Source of the DNA: Cognataquiflexum rubidum
GTDB lineage: Bacteria; Bacteroidota; Bacteroidia; Cytophagales; Cyclobacteriaceae
Assembly (NCBI RefSeq): GCF_022538115.1
Contig: NZ_JAKZAL010000004.1
Span: forward strand, 1-64,000
Length of the DNA stretch: 64,000 nt
Reading direction: 5' to 3'
In this document: piece after piece, positions 1 through 7,946 of the stretch
Layout of the letters: each line of letters begins with the position of its first letter
Position numbering within the stretch: the stretch's first letter is position 1
Made by a program: the position numbers and the translations under genes
Notes under the pieces: model-generated
Told to the model about the DNA's origin: nothing
Seen by the model: the letters and a program-made list of their open reading frames with translations, nothing else
The model's database searches: none

Positions 1-135
1 TATTTCGGTCAAAAGCTTTTTGACAGACTCATCATTGCTTCAATTTATCCTTACTGGAATGATTGCGGATAATCATATTTTCCTATTTATTTTTGAAATC
101 AGCCTATTCAATTCCGATTTCTATTTCAGGCTTTT

Positions 136-2616
136 TTACAGAATAATCTGCGCACTTACTTTAACCCCAAACGAATTTGCACCCGGATTATCCAAATAGG
201 TTAATCTATGGAAAAAATCCACTCGGAAAAACTTGAATATATTTTCAATACCATACCCCACTTCAATGTAAGGCAGATCCTGATCCAATCTTCCAAAAGC
301 AGGAATCGGATTTCCCTCTTCGTCCAGATCCGAGGAATTCGTCAGATTCTTGTCGCTGACGCTTCCCCAAAGTACGTTTCCGTTGGCCACCGCTCTCCAT
401 TTGAGTTTCTTGATCAGAGGAATCCAATTCAATCCAAATCCCTCAAAAGAATGTCTGTAACTCAAACTTGCAAACCGGTCACTTGCAAATTCATTGAAAT
501 TCATCAGGTTAAATGCAACAGTAGTATAGAATATCGTTTCGTTACCGATATGGTTTTCGAGCAAAGGATATGGTACTGTGCCACGAACAAAACCTGACCT
601 GAGTTCATATCGGGAAACACCGAGTAATCCAAGATTGAGTTTTTGGTAAATACTCATGACATATTTTTGGTAGTTGATATCACCGCCAAGACTATTGAGT
701 CCTTGGGTAAACCTAAAGTCAAAAATCGGCCATTTCACCGGTCCGAGTGAGACCCTATAATTGTCATTGGTAATGTTCACTTCATCCCTGCCATAACGCA
801 ATCCCATAGTGACCTGAGCCAAGTCAAATCTGCTTTTGTAATTACCTGTAGTTTCATCATAATAAGAAAAATCAAATGCAGGGTCAAATTCCTTTCTTGT
901 AAATCCGGCAGTCAGGTTAAATCCTTTGAAAACCTCACGCTGTGTAATAAGTCTATAATACTTGGCGTAATAGGGCTTATTCAAAGTCCCAAATCTGGAG
1001 GCTGCAAGGAAAATGCTGTTGAGCGAAAGATTCTCAATCTCCAATCCGACCTGATCGATTTCCCTTTGGGTATTGACCTGAATGGTTGTCCATCTTTTTC
1101 GGTCTAAAATCTTTGTTCCTGAAAGGAAATACTTGATTTGGTTATCTGCAAATCCGTAAGCAAGATATCCCGAAAGGATGTATTTTTTGCTGAATTTGAA
1201 GTTGGTTCGCAATCCTGCACCCAATCTTAAGCCTTCGATATTGTTATAATTGACAAGTCCGGTCCAAGGTCCAAGGTCTACTTTTCCTACAGGCAGAAAA
1301 CCGGTTCCCAGAAATTTGAGGCCTTCAGAATAGAACCTGATGATGGGAATCCTACTGAGCGTGTCCACCATTTGTCGGGAAACAATTTCTTGGGCAGAAA
1401 GTGGTTCAGGTCTTACATTCTGCCAAAATTCCTCTGTTCCCTTGTCAAAATCTTCTTTCAACTGAATGGCTTGAAAATAAAAACTTGGAGGCAAGGGATT
1501 GTTTACAGTGAAATTGGTGCCTGAATTATAAAATTTGGCTAGCAATCCAACCGTATTGTCCGTGATTTTGGAGATTTTGATCAATACCCTGGTTTTGGAA
1601 GGAAGCAATGGACCGGCGTCGGTTGCGACCAATTCCTGTTGAATTTTGATTCTTTCAATGAAGTTAAGGTTGGCAGATTTGGGAATGGTCAGGTCAACCT
1701 GCTTGAGTGCATAATCTTCCTTTTTGATCCAAATGGTCCCCGTAAAAGCCAAATCCTGTTCACGGAGCGGATAGACTTTCAACATGTAGCAAAAGTCCTC
1801 TCCTACCATGAGTGAATCCATCAGGTCATAATCATAGAATGTCTTCCAACCGTCTGCTATCGGCGAGACAAATTCCTTTTCCACGATCGTCAGCCAATTC
1901 CTGTAAAAATTATACTCTTGAAATGCCGAGCCCGTAATCTGCGAAACCGTTGTTCCGTCTGTAATTCCGACGCCGCTCAGTTTAGAATTTTCGATAATCT
2001 CTTTTTTCAAAAGCGGATCTGTCCGGAAATAGAATTTGGAGAATGTTTCTGAAAAGAAAACGGGAAGGATTTTTTTCCCTTCATCATTGGTCAGCTGCTT
2101 GATACTGTCCATGACAGCGATCACTTTTTTGACCTGATTTCTTTCCTGAAAAGCCCCTTCTACCTCATCCAGGTCCAGTTCTATTTTGGTATAGTTATCT
2201 GATTCGTATGCCGTTAAATTTCTCTTATCAAATTTTTCTTTCGATTCAACGGCTTTTCTGATGATGGCAAAAGCCGGATTTTCCCCTGATTCGAAGACAA
2301 ATTCCGAAAGGTTAAATGTGGAAGGAAGCAATTGAAAGTTGATAACTATAGATTGGGAATATACAATCGGCTTAGTCTGTGAAACAAAGCCAACATAACT
2401 CACCTGAATACTATCCGCCTTGATGGAAGTAGTAATGACATAATTGCCCTCAAAATCTGTGGTAATTCCGACCTGAGTTCCTTTTAATATCACACTTGCA
2501 AAAGGTATCGGATCACCCGTTTCGATGTCAGTTACTTTTCCTTTGATGATATTCTGGGCAAGGCTTAGGGTCAAAAATCCAAAAAATAGCAAAACAAATA
2601 AAAATACTCTTTTCAT
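136..2616 (-). CDS. DUF5686 family outer-membrane protein with carboxypeptidase-regulatory-like domain
   Basis: The 826-residue protein starts with a signal peptide (about residues 1-20, cut after LSLAQ). A carboxypeptidase-D-regulatory-like beta-sandwich follows at about 22-95 (GKVTDIETGDPIPFASV). The long remainder resembles the DUF5686 family, and its last third is rich in alternating aromatic and polar strands that suggest an outer-membrane barrel. The function of the family is not established; the N-terminal domain is the one found in many TonB receptors, but no TonB plug is visible. The gene is monocistronic and diverges from the LhgO gene across about 160 bp. The start at the signal peptide is clear and no frame damage is seen. 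The family assignment is from recognition of the overall pattern; the barrel is inferred. Confidence 0.8.
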   Translation of the reverse strand: MKRVFLFVLLFFGFLTLSLAQNIIKGKVTDIETGDPIPFASVILKGTQVGITTDFEGNYVITTSIKADSIQVSYVGFVSQTKPIVYSQSIVINFQLLPSTFNLSEFVFESGENPAFAIIRKAVESKEKFDKRNLTAYESDNYTKIELDLDEVEGAFQERNQVKKVIAVMDSIKQLTNDEGKKILPVFFSETFSKFYFRTDPLLKKEIIENSKLSGVGITDGTTVSQITGSAFQEYNFYRNWLTIVEKEFVSPIADGWKTFYDYDLMDSLMVGEDFCYMLKVYPLREQDLAFTGTIWIKKEDYALKQVDLTIPKSANLNFIERIKIQQELVATDAGPLLPSKTRVLIKISKITDNTVGLLAKFYNSGTNFTVNNPLPPSFYFQAIQLKEDFDKGTEEFWQNVRPEPLSAQEIVSRQMVDTLSRIPIIRFYSEGLKFLGTGFLPVGKVDLGPWTGLVNYNNIEGLRLGAGLRTNFKFSKKYILSGYLAYGFADNQIKYFLSGTKILDRKRWTTIQVNTQREIDQVGLEIENLSLNSIFLAASRFGTLNKPYYAKYYRLITQREVFKGFNLTAGFTRKEFDPAFDFSYYDETTGNYKSRFDLAQVTMGLRYGRDEVNITNDNYRVSLGPVKWPIFDFRFTQGLNSLGGDINYQKYVMSIYQKLNLGLLGVSRYELRSGFVRGTVPYPLLENHIGNETIFYTTVAFNLMNFNEFASDRFASLSYRHSFEGFGLNWIPLIKKLKWRAVANGNVLWGSVSDKNLTNSSDLDEEGNPIPAFGRLDQDLPYIEVGYGIENIFKFFRVDFFHRLTYLDNPGANSFGVKVSAQIIL

Positions 2617-2752
2617 AATGGTTTATAGGTACGGCTCCAAACACGCACGTATCGTCGAAAAGTTCTAATAAGCGTTCTTTTTTTGTAAAGGATAAGAATT
2701 TGTCCTGCTTTCTTGCAACAAAATTATCCTGTTCAAAAATAAATCCCATCCT

Positions 2753-2760
2753 TATATTTG
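2753..2760 (+). promoter_or_regulatory. Bacteroidota-type -7 promoter element upstream of LhgO gene
   Basis: TATATTTG matches the TAnnTTTG core of the main sigma factor of this phylum and lies 18 bp before the ATG, giving a very short leader. No good -33 TTTG is seen at the expected distance, so the assignment is tentative. Confidence 0.4.
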
Positions 2761-2778
2761 TCTGCAACAATATAGAAA

Positions 2779-3990
2779 ATGACATACGATATCATCATCA
2801 TTGGCGGAGGAATTGTCGGTTTGGCAACAGGTTTGAAAATCAAACAACAAAAACCTTATCTTAAAATCGCCATTCTGGAAAAAGAATCCGAAGTAGCCAA
2901 ACATCAGACCGGCAATAACAGCGGAGTGATCCATTCGGGTCTTTATTACAAACCGGGATCACTCAAAGCCATCAACTGCATCAACGGCTACCATGAACTG
3001 ATCAAGTTTTGTGAAGAGGAAAATGTTCCTTTTGAGCTGACCGGAAAAGTCGTTGTCGCTACAAGAGAGGAGCAGATACCGATTCTTAACGGATTATTGG
3101 AGCGCGGTCTTCAAAACGGACTTACCGGAACAAGGTCCATTGCCTTGGATGAGTTAAAGGCATACGAACCATACTGTGCGGGAGTGGCTGCCATCCATGT
3201 TCCCCAAACCGGAATTGTTGATTATAAAGTGGTTGCAAAGGCTTATGCCGCAAAATTTGAATCTGTGGGTGGGGAGATTTTTTTAGAGCATAAAGTAAAT
3301 CAAATCAAGGTATTAAATGGTGTTTCATATATCAAAACAGCCTATCATGAATTCTCCTGTAAATTGGTCATCAATTGCGCAGGCCTTTATTCAGACAAAG
3401 TGGCTCAAATGAACCAAGAAGAAGAGATTGATGTCAAGATCATTCCATTCAGGGGAGAATATTACAAAATCAAAAAAGAAAGAGAATACCTGGTCAAAAA
3501 CCTGATCTATCCTGTTCCGGACCCAAATTTTCCATTTTTAGGAGTTCATTTTACACGAATGATGAAAGGTGGCGTCGAAGCAGGACCAAATGCTGTTTTG
3601 GCATTCAAAAGGGAAGGATATAAGCGAACTGACATCAACTTCTCAGAGCTTGCCGAAACCTTATCCTGGCCGGGATTCCAAAAAGTGGCGGCAAAATACT
3701 GGAAAACTGGAATGGGCGAAATTTACCGCTCTTTTTCCAAAGCCGCTTTTACCAAAGCATTGCAGGAACTGATTCCCGATATCAATGAATCTGACTTGGT
3801 CGATGGTGGCGCCGGTGTGCGTGCCCAAGCCTGCGACCGTACAGGTGGATTATTGGATGATTTCAGTATCAGGGAAAATGAATTTGCGATCAATGTCCTG
3901 AACGCCCCCTCTCCTGCTGCGACAAGTTCTTTGTCCATCGGCGGAACAGTCTGCGAATTGGCTTTGAAGAGGTTTGGGAGGTCTGGATGA
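2779..3990 (+). CDS. lhgO: L-2-hydroxyglutarate oxidase
   Basis: This FAD-dependent oxidoreductase of the DAO family oxidises L-2-hydroxyglutarate to 2-oxoglutarate. The dinucleotide-binding motif IIIGGGIVGLATG is at residues 5-17. The segment HQTGNNSGVIHSGLYY at about 41-56 is typical of LhgO, and the C-terminal GAGVRAQACDRTGG is also characteristic. The length of 403 residues is normal for the family. In other bacteria the enzyme is tied to lysine/glutarate catabolism or to repair of a side product of central metabolism; here it stands alone, with no csiD or gabT neighbours. Its stop codon is built into the first copy of an intergenic GATGAC repeat. The identification is firm; the physiological role is inferred from the family. 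Confidence 0.9.
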   Translation: MTYDIIIIGGGIVGLATGLKIKQQKPYLKIAILEKESEVAKHQTGNNSGVIHSGLYYKPGSLKAINCINGYHELIKFCEEENVPFELTGKVVVATREEQIPILNGLLERGLQNGLTGTRSIALDELKAYEPYCAGVAAIHVPQTGIVDYKVVAKAYAAKFESVGGEIFLEHKVNQIKVLNGVSYIKTAYHEFSCKLVINCAGLYSDKVAQMNQEEEIDVKIIPFRGEYYKIKKEREYLVKNLIYPVPDPNFPFLGVHFTRMMKGGVEAGPNAVLAFKREGYKRTDINFSELAETLSWPGFQKVAAKYWKTGMGEIYRSFSKAAFTKALQELIPDINESDLVDGGAGVRAQACDRTGGLLDDFSIRENEFAINVLNAPSPAATSSLSIGGTVCELALKRFGRSG

Positions 3991-4500
3991 CAGATGACCG
4001 ATGACGGATGTTTGACCAAATTGCAGGTGCAGTCACTTTGAACATAGTGAAGTGTCTTTATTAAGGAAGATTCTTCATCTCTGCTTTTTCATCTCCGCTT
4101 GTTCATCTCTGCTTGCGGAGGTTACCAAAGACAGAATTGGAATTTTCCCCTTCGACAGGCTCAGGGATCGGAGATTCGGTGCTTGGAGGGGGAGGAGGAA
4201 AAAGCGGCGCCGCTTTTTCCTCCTCCCCCTCTCTCAAGAACAACCTCGGTGGCCGAGCTTGCCGAGGCCGAAATAAAATAGTTTCAATGTCATTCCTTTT
4301 CTGAATGTTTTTTTGAAAATGTTAAACACTAAAAATGACGTGAATCTCTTTGTCGTCACATTGAACGTAGTGAAGTGTCTCCTTATACTGAGATCTTTCA
4401 TCCTCGTACCTCGGATTCAAGATGACGCAACACCATACGTCATTTCTTTTGTGAAGATTTTAAAATTTTGAGGACTCAGAATGACGGTCCTCCAAGGTCT
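3986..4500. repeat. Intergenic repeat mosaic (no gene)
   Basis: These 0.5 kb hold no credible gene. Reading left to right: a GATGAC-type array (3986-4013) that begins inside the lhgO stop codon; a segment with TGAACATAGTGAAGTGTCT (about 4038-4056); three tandem 14-bp units of the form TTCATCTCTGCTTT (4074-4115); the composite palindromic element at 4147-4270; and a second, diverged copy of the earlier segment, TGAACGTAGTGAAGTGTCT (about 4362-4380), followed by a CAAGATGACG-type end. The same word families recur near 44.2-45.1 kb. Confidence 0.75.
4147..4270 (+). repeat. Composite palindromic element, copy 1
   Basis: The 124-bp element begins with TTCGACAGGCTCAGGG (4151-4166) and ends with GGCCGAGCTTGCCGAG (4251-4266). 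The reverse complement of the end is a variant of the beginning, so the ends are inverted REP-like repeats. Between them lies a perfect 23-bp inverted repeat without a loop (4186-4231, centre between 4208 and 4209), with the tip AAAAAGCGGC/GCCGCTTTTT. A second copy in the opposite orientation is at 44793-44917. The short ORFs that cross it have no coding character. Confidence 0.85.
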
Positions 4501-4543
4501 TCCCTTTTCTATTTTTTCCAATTTGAACACATAGAATGGCAAC

Positions 4544-6394
4544 CTACTTCAAAGCAGGCAACAAATGTTTCCAGATCAGATTGATTTCACCCTGCATGTC
4601 CTGAATGTTTGCAGTGGCGACAATGACTGCATCGTGTTCAGGTAGAACCAATACAAACTGACCATTTGCCCCATCTGCGCGGTAGGAATTGTGGCGGCTT
4701 CTCCATAATTGGTAACCATATCCCTGAAGCCAATCACTGTCTTTGGCCTTTACTTTGAGGTTTTCTCTTTTGACTCCTGCAGGAAGCGAAGAAACTTGGG
4801 CAGTGCTTGCCTCTTCTATCCAAGCTTCTGAAAGCAGCTGTTTGCCGTTCCATTTTCCTTTTTGGAGATAAAACTGTCCGAGTTTTGCCAGATCTTCCGT
4901 TTTCAGATGAAGTCCCCAACCACCGACAGGAATTCCCTGTGGACTTTCCTCCCACCTTGCTGCAACTATTCCAAGCGGCCTGAACAATCTCGGTTGCAAA
5001 TAATCAATGACACGTTCTCCGGTTACTTGCTGCAAAATTGCTGAAAGCATGTATGTCGCCACACTATTGTAAACATATTGAGTTCCCGGTTTATGTTCTA
5101 CAGGTGTTGCCAAAAAAGCAGTCACCCAATCATTCTCTTTATCGGCACGGATAGCACGGGTAGGATCTGTATCATGTCCGGCCGTCATGGTCAGCAAATG
5201 CCTGATTTCCATATCTCGCAGGTTTTCACTCACCTCCGTTTGGAGTTTGTCTGGAAAGAAAGAAATGACTTTGTCGCTGACTTTCAGCTTTCCTTCTTGA
5301 ACAGCAAATCCAATTGCCGTTGAAGTGAAAGTTTTGCTGACTGAATGGAGGACATGGGGTTTGTTGGAAGCATTCTCCCCAAACCAATATTCCGCGACAA
5401 CTTTGCCATGCCGAACAATCATCAAACTGTGTAGCTCCTGACCACTAGCTTTTACTGCTTCGAGATAATTGGCAATATTTTTTGGATTGACTTTTTCTAC
5501 TTCTGCTGCACTTCTGGGTAATCCTTTAACCAAAGAGGGGAAATTTACTAATTCAATTCCCTTTTCGGAAATGGCTTTCTTTACCTTTTCGCTTGTCCAG
5601 GTATCTGTCACTCCCTGCCGGTCCACGCCAACTTCTTCGTAGCCAATATGTCCTACGCCTTGCATTTCAATATTGTCGTAGGCAGGATGGTCCACAAACA
5701 TATAACTCTTGCCATGCTCAAGTTTGTCCAGCATGCGGAGAAATGCCGTTTCTTTTTCTGCCGAGGTAGTTTTTGCGCCATCATAAGAAACTCCCGAAAT
5801 TCCCAATCCCTGCATTACTGATCTTCCCATCACAGGCAGGTCAAATTCCGCAGACAATCGGTCCACCATTTCCACCACTTTGGGATCAAAACCTGTCGAA
5901 CCCATATGCCCTGAGAGGTGGCTGATCTGGGGAACATGCTTCAATGCAAACTCAATCTGTGCCCTAAATTCCCGTTCAATTTCTTCCAGATTCCATTTGT
6001 TTTCGGTAATTGCCAAGCCTGGATAGTTCTTGTTTGGCCCCATCATCGGGAAAAAATAGCCGTTATCGTCCACCAGACTTGGACAATTTGTCAACGGTCT
6101 CCATTTGATATTGTCCCATTCGCTGGTGATGACAAGATGAAGCCCCACATCGATTCCGGTATGTTTTCGGAGCATTTGGGCAGCTTCCGGAAACCATGGA
6201 ATGACGACCATCAGCTCTATGGAAGTCTCAATGCCATTTTCATAAGTTTCAATACTCGCCAGGTTGGCCGATCGAGACGAACCCATGTCATCTCCCCGCA
6301 CAATCAGCTTTGGCCCCTGGATTTGCTGTGCTGAAACGGATAGGGAAAAAAGTAGCAGCAGCCCTAGAGCCGAGAGTTTTTTGAAAGTATTCAT
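4544..6394 (-). CDS. Secreted fusion: YdjC/ChbG-like carbohydrate deacetylase plus class-C beta-lactamase-like serine hydrolase
   Basis: The 616-residue protein has a signal peptide (1-22, ending SVSAQ). Residues about 28-290 match the YdjC/ChbG/HpnK polysaccharide deacetylase fold: metal-site aspartates in RGDDMG (D35, D36), GLH at H86, HLSGHMG (H159, H163) and VDHPAYD (H236). Residues about 310-616 are a beta-lactamase/penicillin-binding-like serine hydrolase with SVSK (S351, K354) as the SxxK motif and VYNS (Y442) as the second catalytic motif. Each half would normally be a separate protein. The reading frame is continuous and the linker short, so this looks like a real fusion and not an assembly error. 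It probably acts in the periplasm on sugar or peptidoglycan-derived substrates, which is inference. The gene stands alone. Confidence 0.85.
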   Translation of the reverse strand: MNTFKKLSALGLLLLFSLSVSAQQIQGPKLIVRGDDMGSSRSANLASIETYENGIETSIELMVVIPWFPEAAQMLRKHTGIDVGLHLVITSEWDNIKWRPLTNCPSLVDDNGYFFPMMGPNKNYPGLAITENKWNLEEIEREFRAQIEFALKHVPQISHLSGHMGSTGFDPKVVEMVDRLSAEFDLPVMGRSVMQGLGISGVSYDGAKTTSAEKETAFLRMLDKLEHGKSYMFVDHPAYDNIEMQGVGHIGYEEVGVDRQGVTDTWTSEKVKKAISEKGIELVNFPSLVKGLPRSAAEVEKVNPKNIANYLEAVKASGQELHSLMIVRHGKVVAEYWFGENASNKPHVLHSVSKTFTSTAIGFAVQEGKLKVSDKVISFFPDKLQTEVSENLRDMEIRHLLTMTAGHDTDPTRAIRADKENDWVTAFLATPVEHKPGTQYVYNSVATYMLSAILQQVTGERVIDYLQPRLFRPLGIVAARWEESPQGIPVGGWGLHLKTEDLAKLGQFYLQKGKWNGKQLLSEAWIEEASTAQVSSLPAGVKRENLKVKAKDSDWLQGYGYQLWRSRHNSYRADGANGQFVLVLPEHDAVIVATANIQDMQGEINLIWKHLLPALK

Positions 6395-6722
6395 ATCTGA
6401 AATTTTTTTTTGGATTAAATAGGTTAATTGCTTCTTAATTCTTGATTCAACTCTTTTTGCAGGCAGTCAATGTACAATCCGAAAATACAGCCGAAATAAG
6501 AAAGAATTATTACCGCCCAAAGCATTTGCAAGAACAAGTATATATTTAATAGGCAGTCAGGAATCTAATGGTTGAACTTTCCAAATCTGAAGTAAGAATT
6601 ATAAAAAACTGATCTATTAATAAATCCACAACAGATTTTATTCATATTCCAATAATTAAGTTTTCTTTTCAACTTCAAACTAATATATTTAAGGATCCAT
6701 TTGCTCATTTATTTTTTTCCCA
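6395..6722. other. AT-rich intergenic region without visible gene
   Basis: About 330 bp separate the fusion gene from the HsdR remnant. The stretch is AT-rich, has no codon-like periodicity that I can read, and shows no hairpin with a T-run. It may hold the promoter of the leftward fusion gene. Confidence 0.4.
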
Positions 6723-6854
6723 ATGCATAAAAAAAGCCTCACTGAACGCGATATCTGTACCAAATTTATCACTCCTGCATTGATTAAAGCAGGTTGGGAT
6801 ATCCAAAAGCAGGTCCGGGAGGAAGTGTTTTTTACGGAGAAAAACAAGAAATAG
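6723..6854 (+). pseudogene. N-terminal remnant of type I restriction endonuclease subunit R (HsdR)
   Basis: The frame opens with ATG and encodes 43 residues before TAG. LTERDICTKFITPAL, then IKAGWDIQKQVREEVFFT, matches the start of HsdR proteins that begin with a T-E-x-D/E-I-x-x-x-F/Y-I-x-P-A pattern followed by AGWD and EEV-F-T. In intact HsdR the next residues are normally DGRI or similar and lead into the nuclease domain; here the frame stops at once after TEKNKK. No helicase motifs, HsdM or HsdS are found nearby, so only the first few percent of the gene remain. The following bases (6855-7010) do not match a later part of HsdR that I can recognise. Confidence 0.65.
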
Positions 6855-7021
6855 AAACCCATCAAACCACTCAAGAACAATGGATGCAGAGTTGTTTGAA
6901 GGGGGTGGTGGAGACTAAGGCTTCTGATGAATTTCATTTGAATATTGCTGCAGAACCCGCCTCAAAGTATGGAAATAAATAAGTGCATATGAACCAAATT
7001 GTAAACTTATAGGTTGACATT

Positions 7022-7564
7022 ATGAAAATTGTCAGTATATTTGAGCGTTCCAAAGATTGTCTTTATGCAGTAATGTATGAGGGCAGTGATCAGGATGCGC
7101 TTAAAATACTGCAGGAAAAATGGGCTGATCCGGAGGATTTGCGTACATTTTTCAAACAATTCAAACGAGACTACGAAGCGTATTATGGAAAAGCAACTCT
7201 TAGCCAAATCGTCGAGAAAGCAATTGAAGATGCAGATGCTTTATTTGAAACTCTATTCAAATTGGCCGAAGATGAATCAGGAAAACATCTAAGCGAATTT
7301 TTTAAACCATTACACAACAAGGAAGCTGGAACAGCTTATGAACTACAACAACTTAAAGCTTACGGTACACTCAGTAATTCATTCCTGAGAATTTACGCCA
7401 TTCGTTATGGCAATTCGTTTGTCATTACAGGTGGAGCGATCAAGTTGACCGATCAGATGAAGGATCGGAAGCACACGAAGGAAGAGTTTTATAAGCTTGA
7501 AATAGTAAGAGATTACTTGCAAGAGAAAGGTGAAAAAGGAGAGTTCGTTTACCTAGACATTTAA
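7022..7564 (+). CDS. Probable toxin of a type II toxin-antitoxin pair (RelE/HigB-like C-terminus)
   Basis: The 180-residue protein has no signal peptide. Its N-terminal 110 residues are mainly helical and of unknown type. The part at about 115-170 (LRIYAIRYGNSFVITGGAIK, then LTDQM and a K/E-rich helix with LEIVRDYL) looks like the beta-sheet and C-terminal helix of RelE/HigB-type mRNA interferases. It ends 4 bp before the start of a helix-turn-helix gene, the usual toxin-first order of HigBA-like pairs. It lies next to an HsdR remnant, which suggests a small defence or accessory patch. The toxin role is inferred from order, size and the partial fold resemblance; catalytic residues were not identified. 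Confidence 0.6.
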   Translation: MKIVSIFERSKDCLYAVMYEGSDQDALKILQEKWADPEDLRTFFKQFKRDYEAYYGKATLSQIVEKAIEDADALFETLFKLAEDESGKHLSEFFKPLHNKEAGTAYELQQLKAYGTLSNSFLRIYAIRYGNSFVITGGAIKLTDQMKDRKHTKEEFYKLEIVRDYLQEKGEKGEFVYLDI

Positions 7565-7568
7565 ACCC

Positions 7569-7913
7569 ATGAGCAATACAGAAGAAAGATTAAAAAAACT
7601 AGCGGCTGATAATCCTGTTTCCGGCTGGAAGGAAACGGTTGCTTTTAGAAAAGAAAATAAAGCTTGGCTCAAAAAGTCAACCCGAATTTCTCTACGTATT
7701 TTGGATGCTCTTGAAGAAAAGGGTTGGAATCAAACAGACCTTGCCAAAGCCTTAGATGTCACCAGACAGCAAGTCAGCAAACTTGTAAAAGGGGGAAATG
7801 ATTTCAAGCTTTCAACGATAACCAAGCTTGAAGAGGTCCTTGAGATACAATTGATGGCTATTTTGACTGAAAACGAACAAATAGTTGACAAAGAAACAAT
7901 TCTAGAAAAGTAA
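7569..7913 (+). CDS. XRE-family helix-turn-helix protein, probable antitoxin
   Basis: The 114-residue protein contains a central Cro/C1-type helix-turn-helix at about 48-96: WNQTDLAKALDVTRQQVSKL is the HTH core and the following helix ends in LSTITKLEEVLEIQLM. The N-terminal segment with DNPVSGWKETVAFR and the acidic C-terminal tail (about 100-114) would be suited to toxin binding. It starts 4 bp after the preceding gene and is surely co-transcribed with it. HTH antitoxins usually repress their own operon; no clear operator palindrome is visible upstream of 7022. The HTH call is firm, the antitoxin role likely. Confidence 0.75.
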   Translation: MSNTEERLKKLAADNPVSGWKETVAFRKENKAWLKKSTRISLRILDALEEKGWNQTDLAKALDVTRQQVSKLVKGGNDFKLSTITKLEEVLEIQLMAILTENEQIVDKETILEK

Positions 7914-7946
7914 ATAAATTTAGAATTTCTTCAACATTTTTTATTC

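Noticed and set aside
208-597. Plus-strand frame of 129 aa
   Set aside because: It lies entirely antisense within the DUF5686 gene, which has a signal peptide and domain matches on the other strand.
4052-4304. Three overlapping short plus-strand frames across the palindrome (60-74 aa)
   Set aside because: They are produced by the repeat and palindrome; the translations are Arg/Pro/Ser-rich and mutually overlapping in three frames, with no gene-like start.
6794-6982. 62-aa plus-strand frame overlapping the HsdR remnant
   Set aside because: It is in another frame than the HsdR match and its translation (for example KAGPGGSVFYGEKQE) has no recognisable domain.
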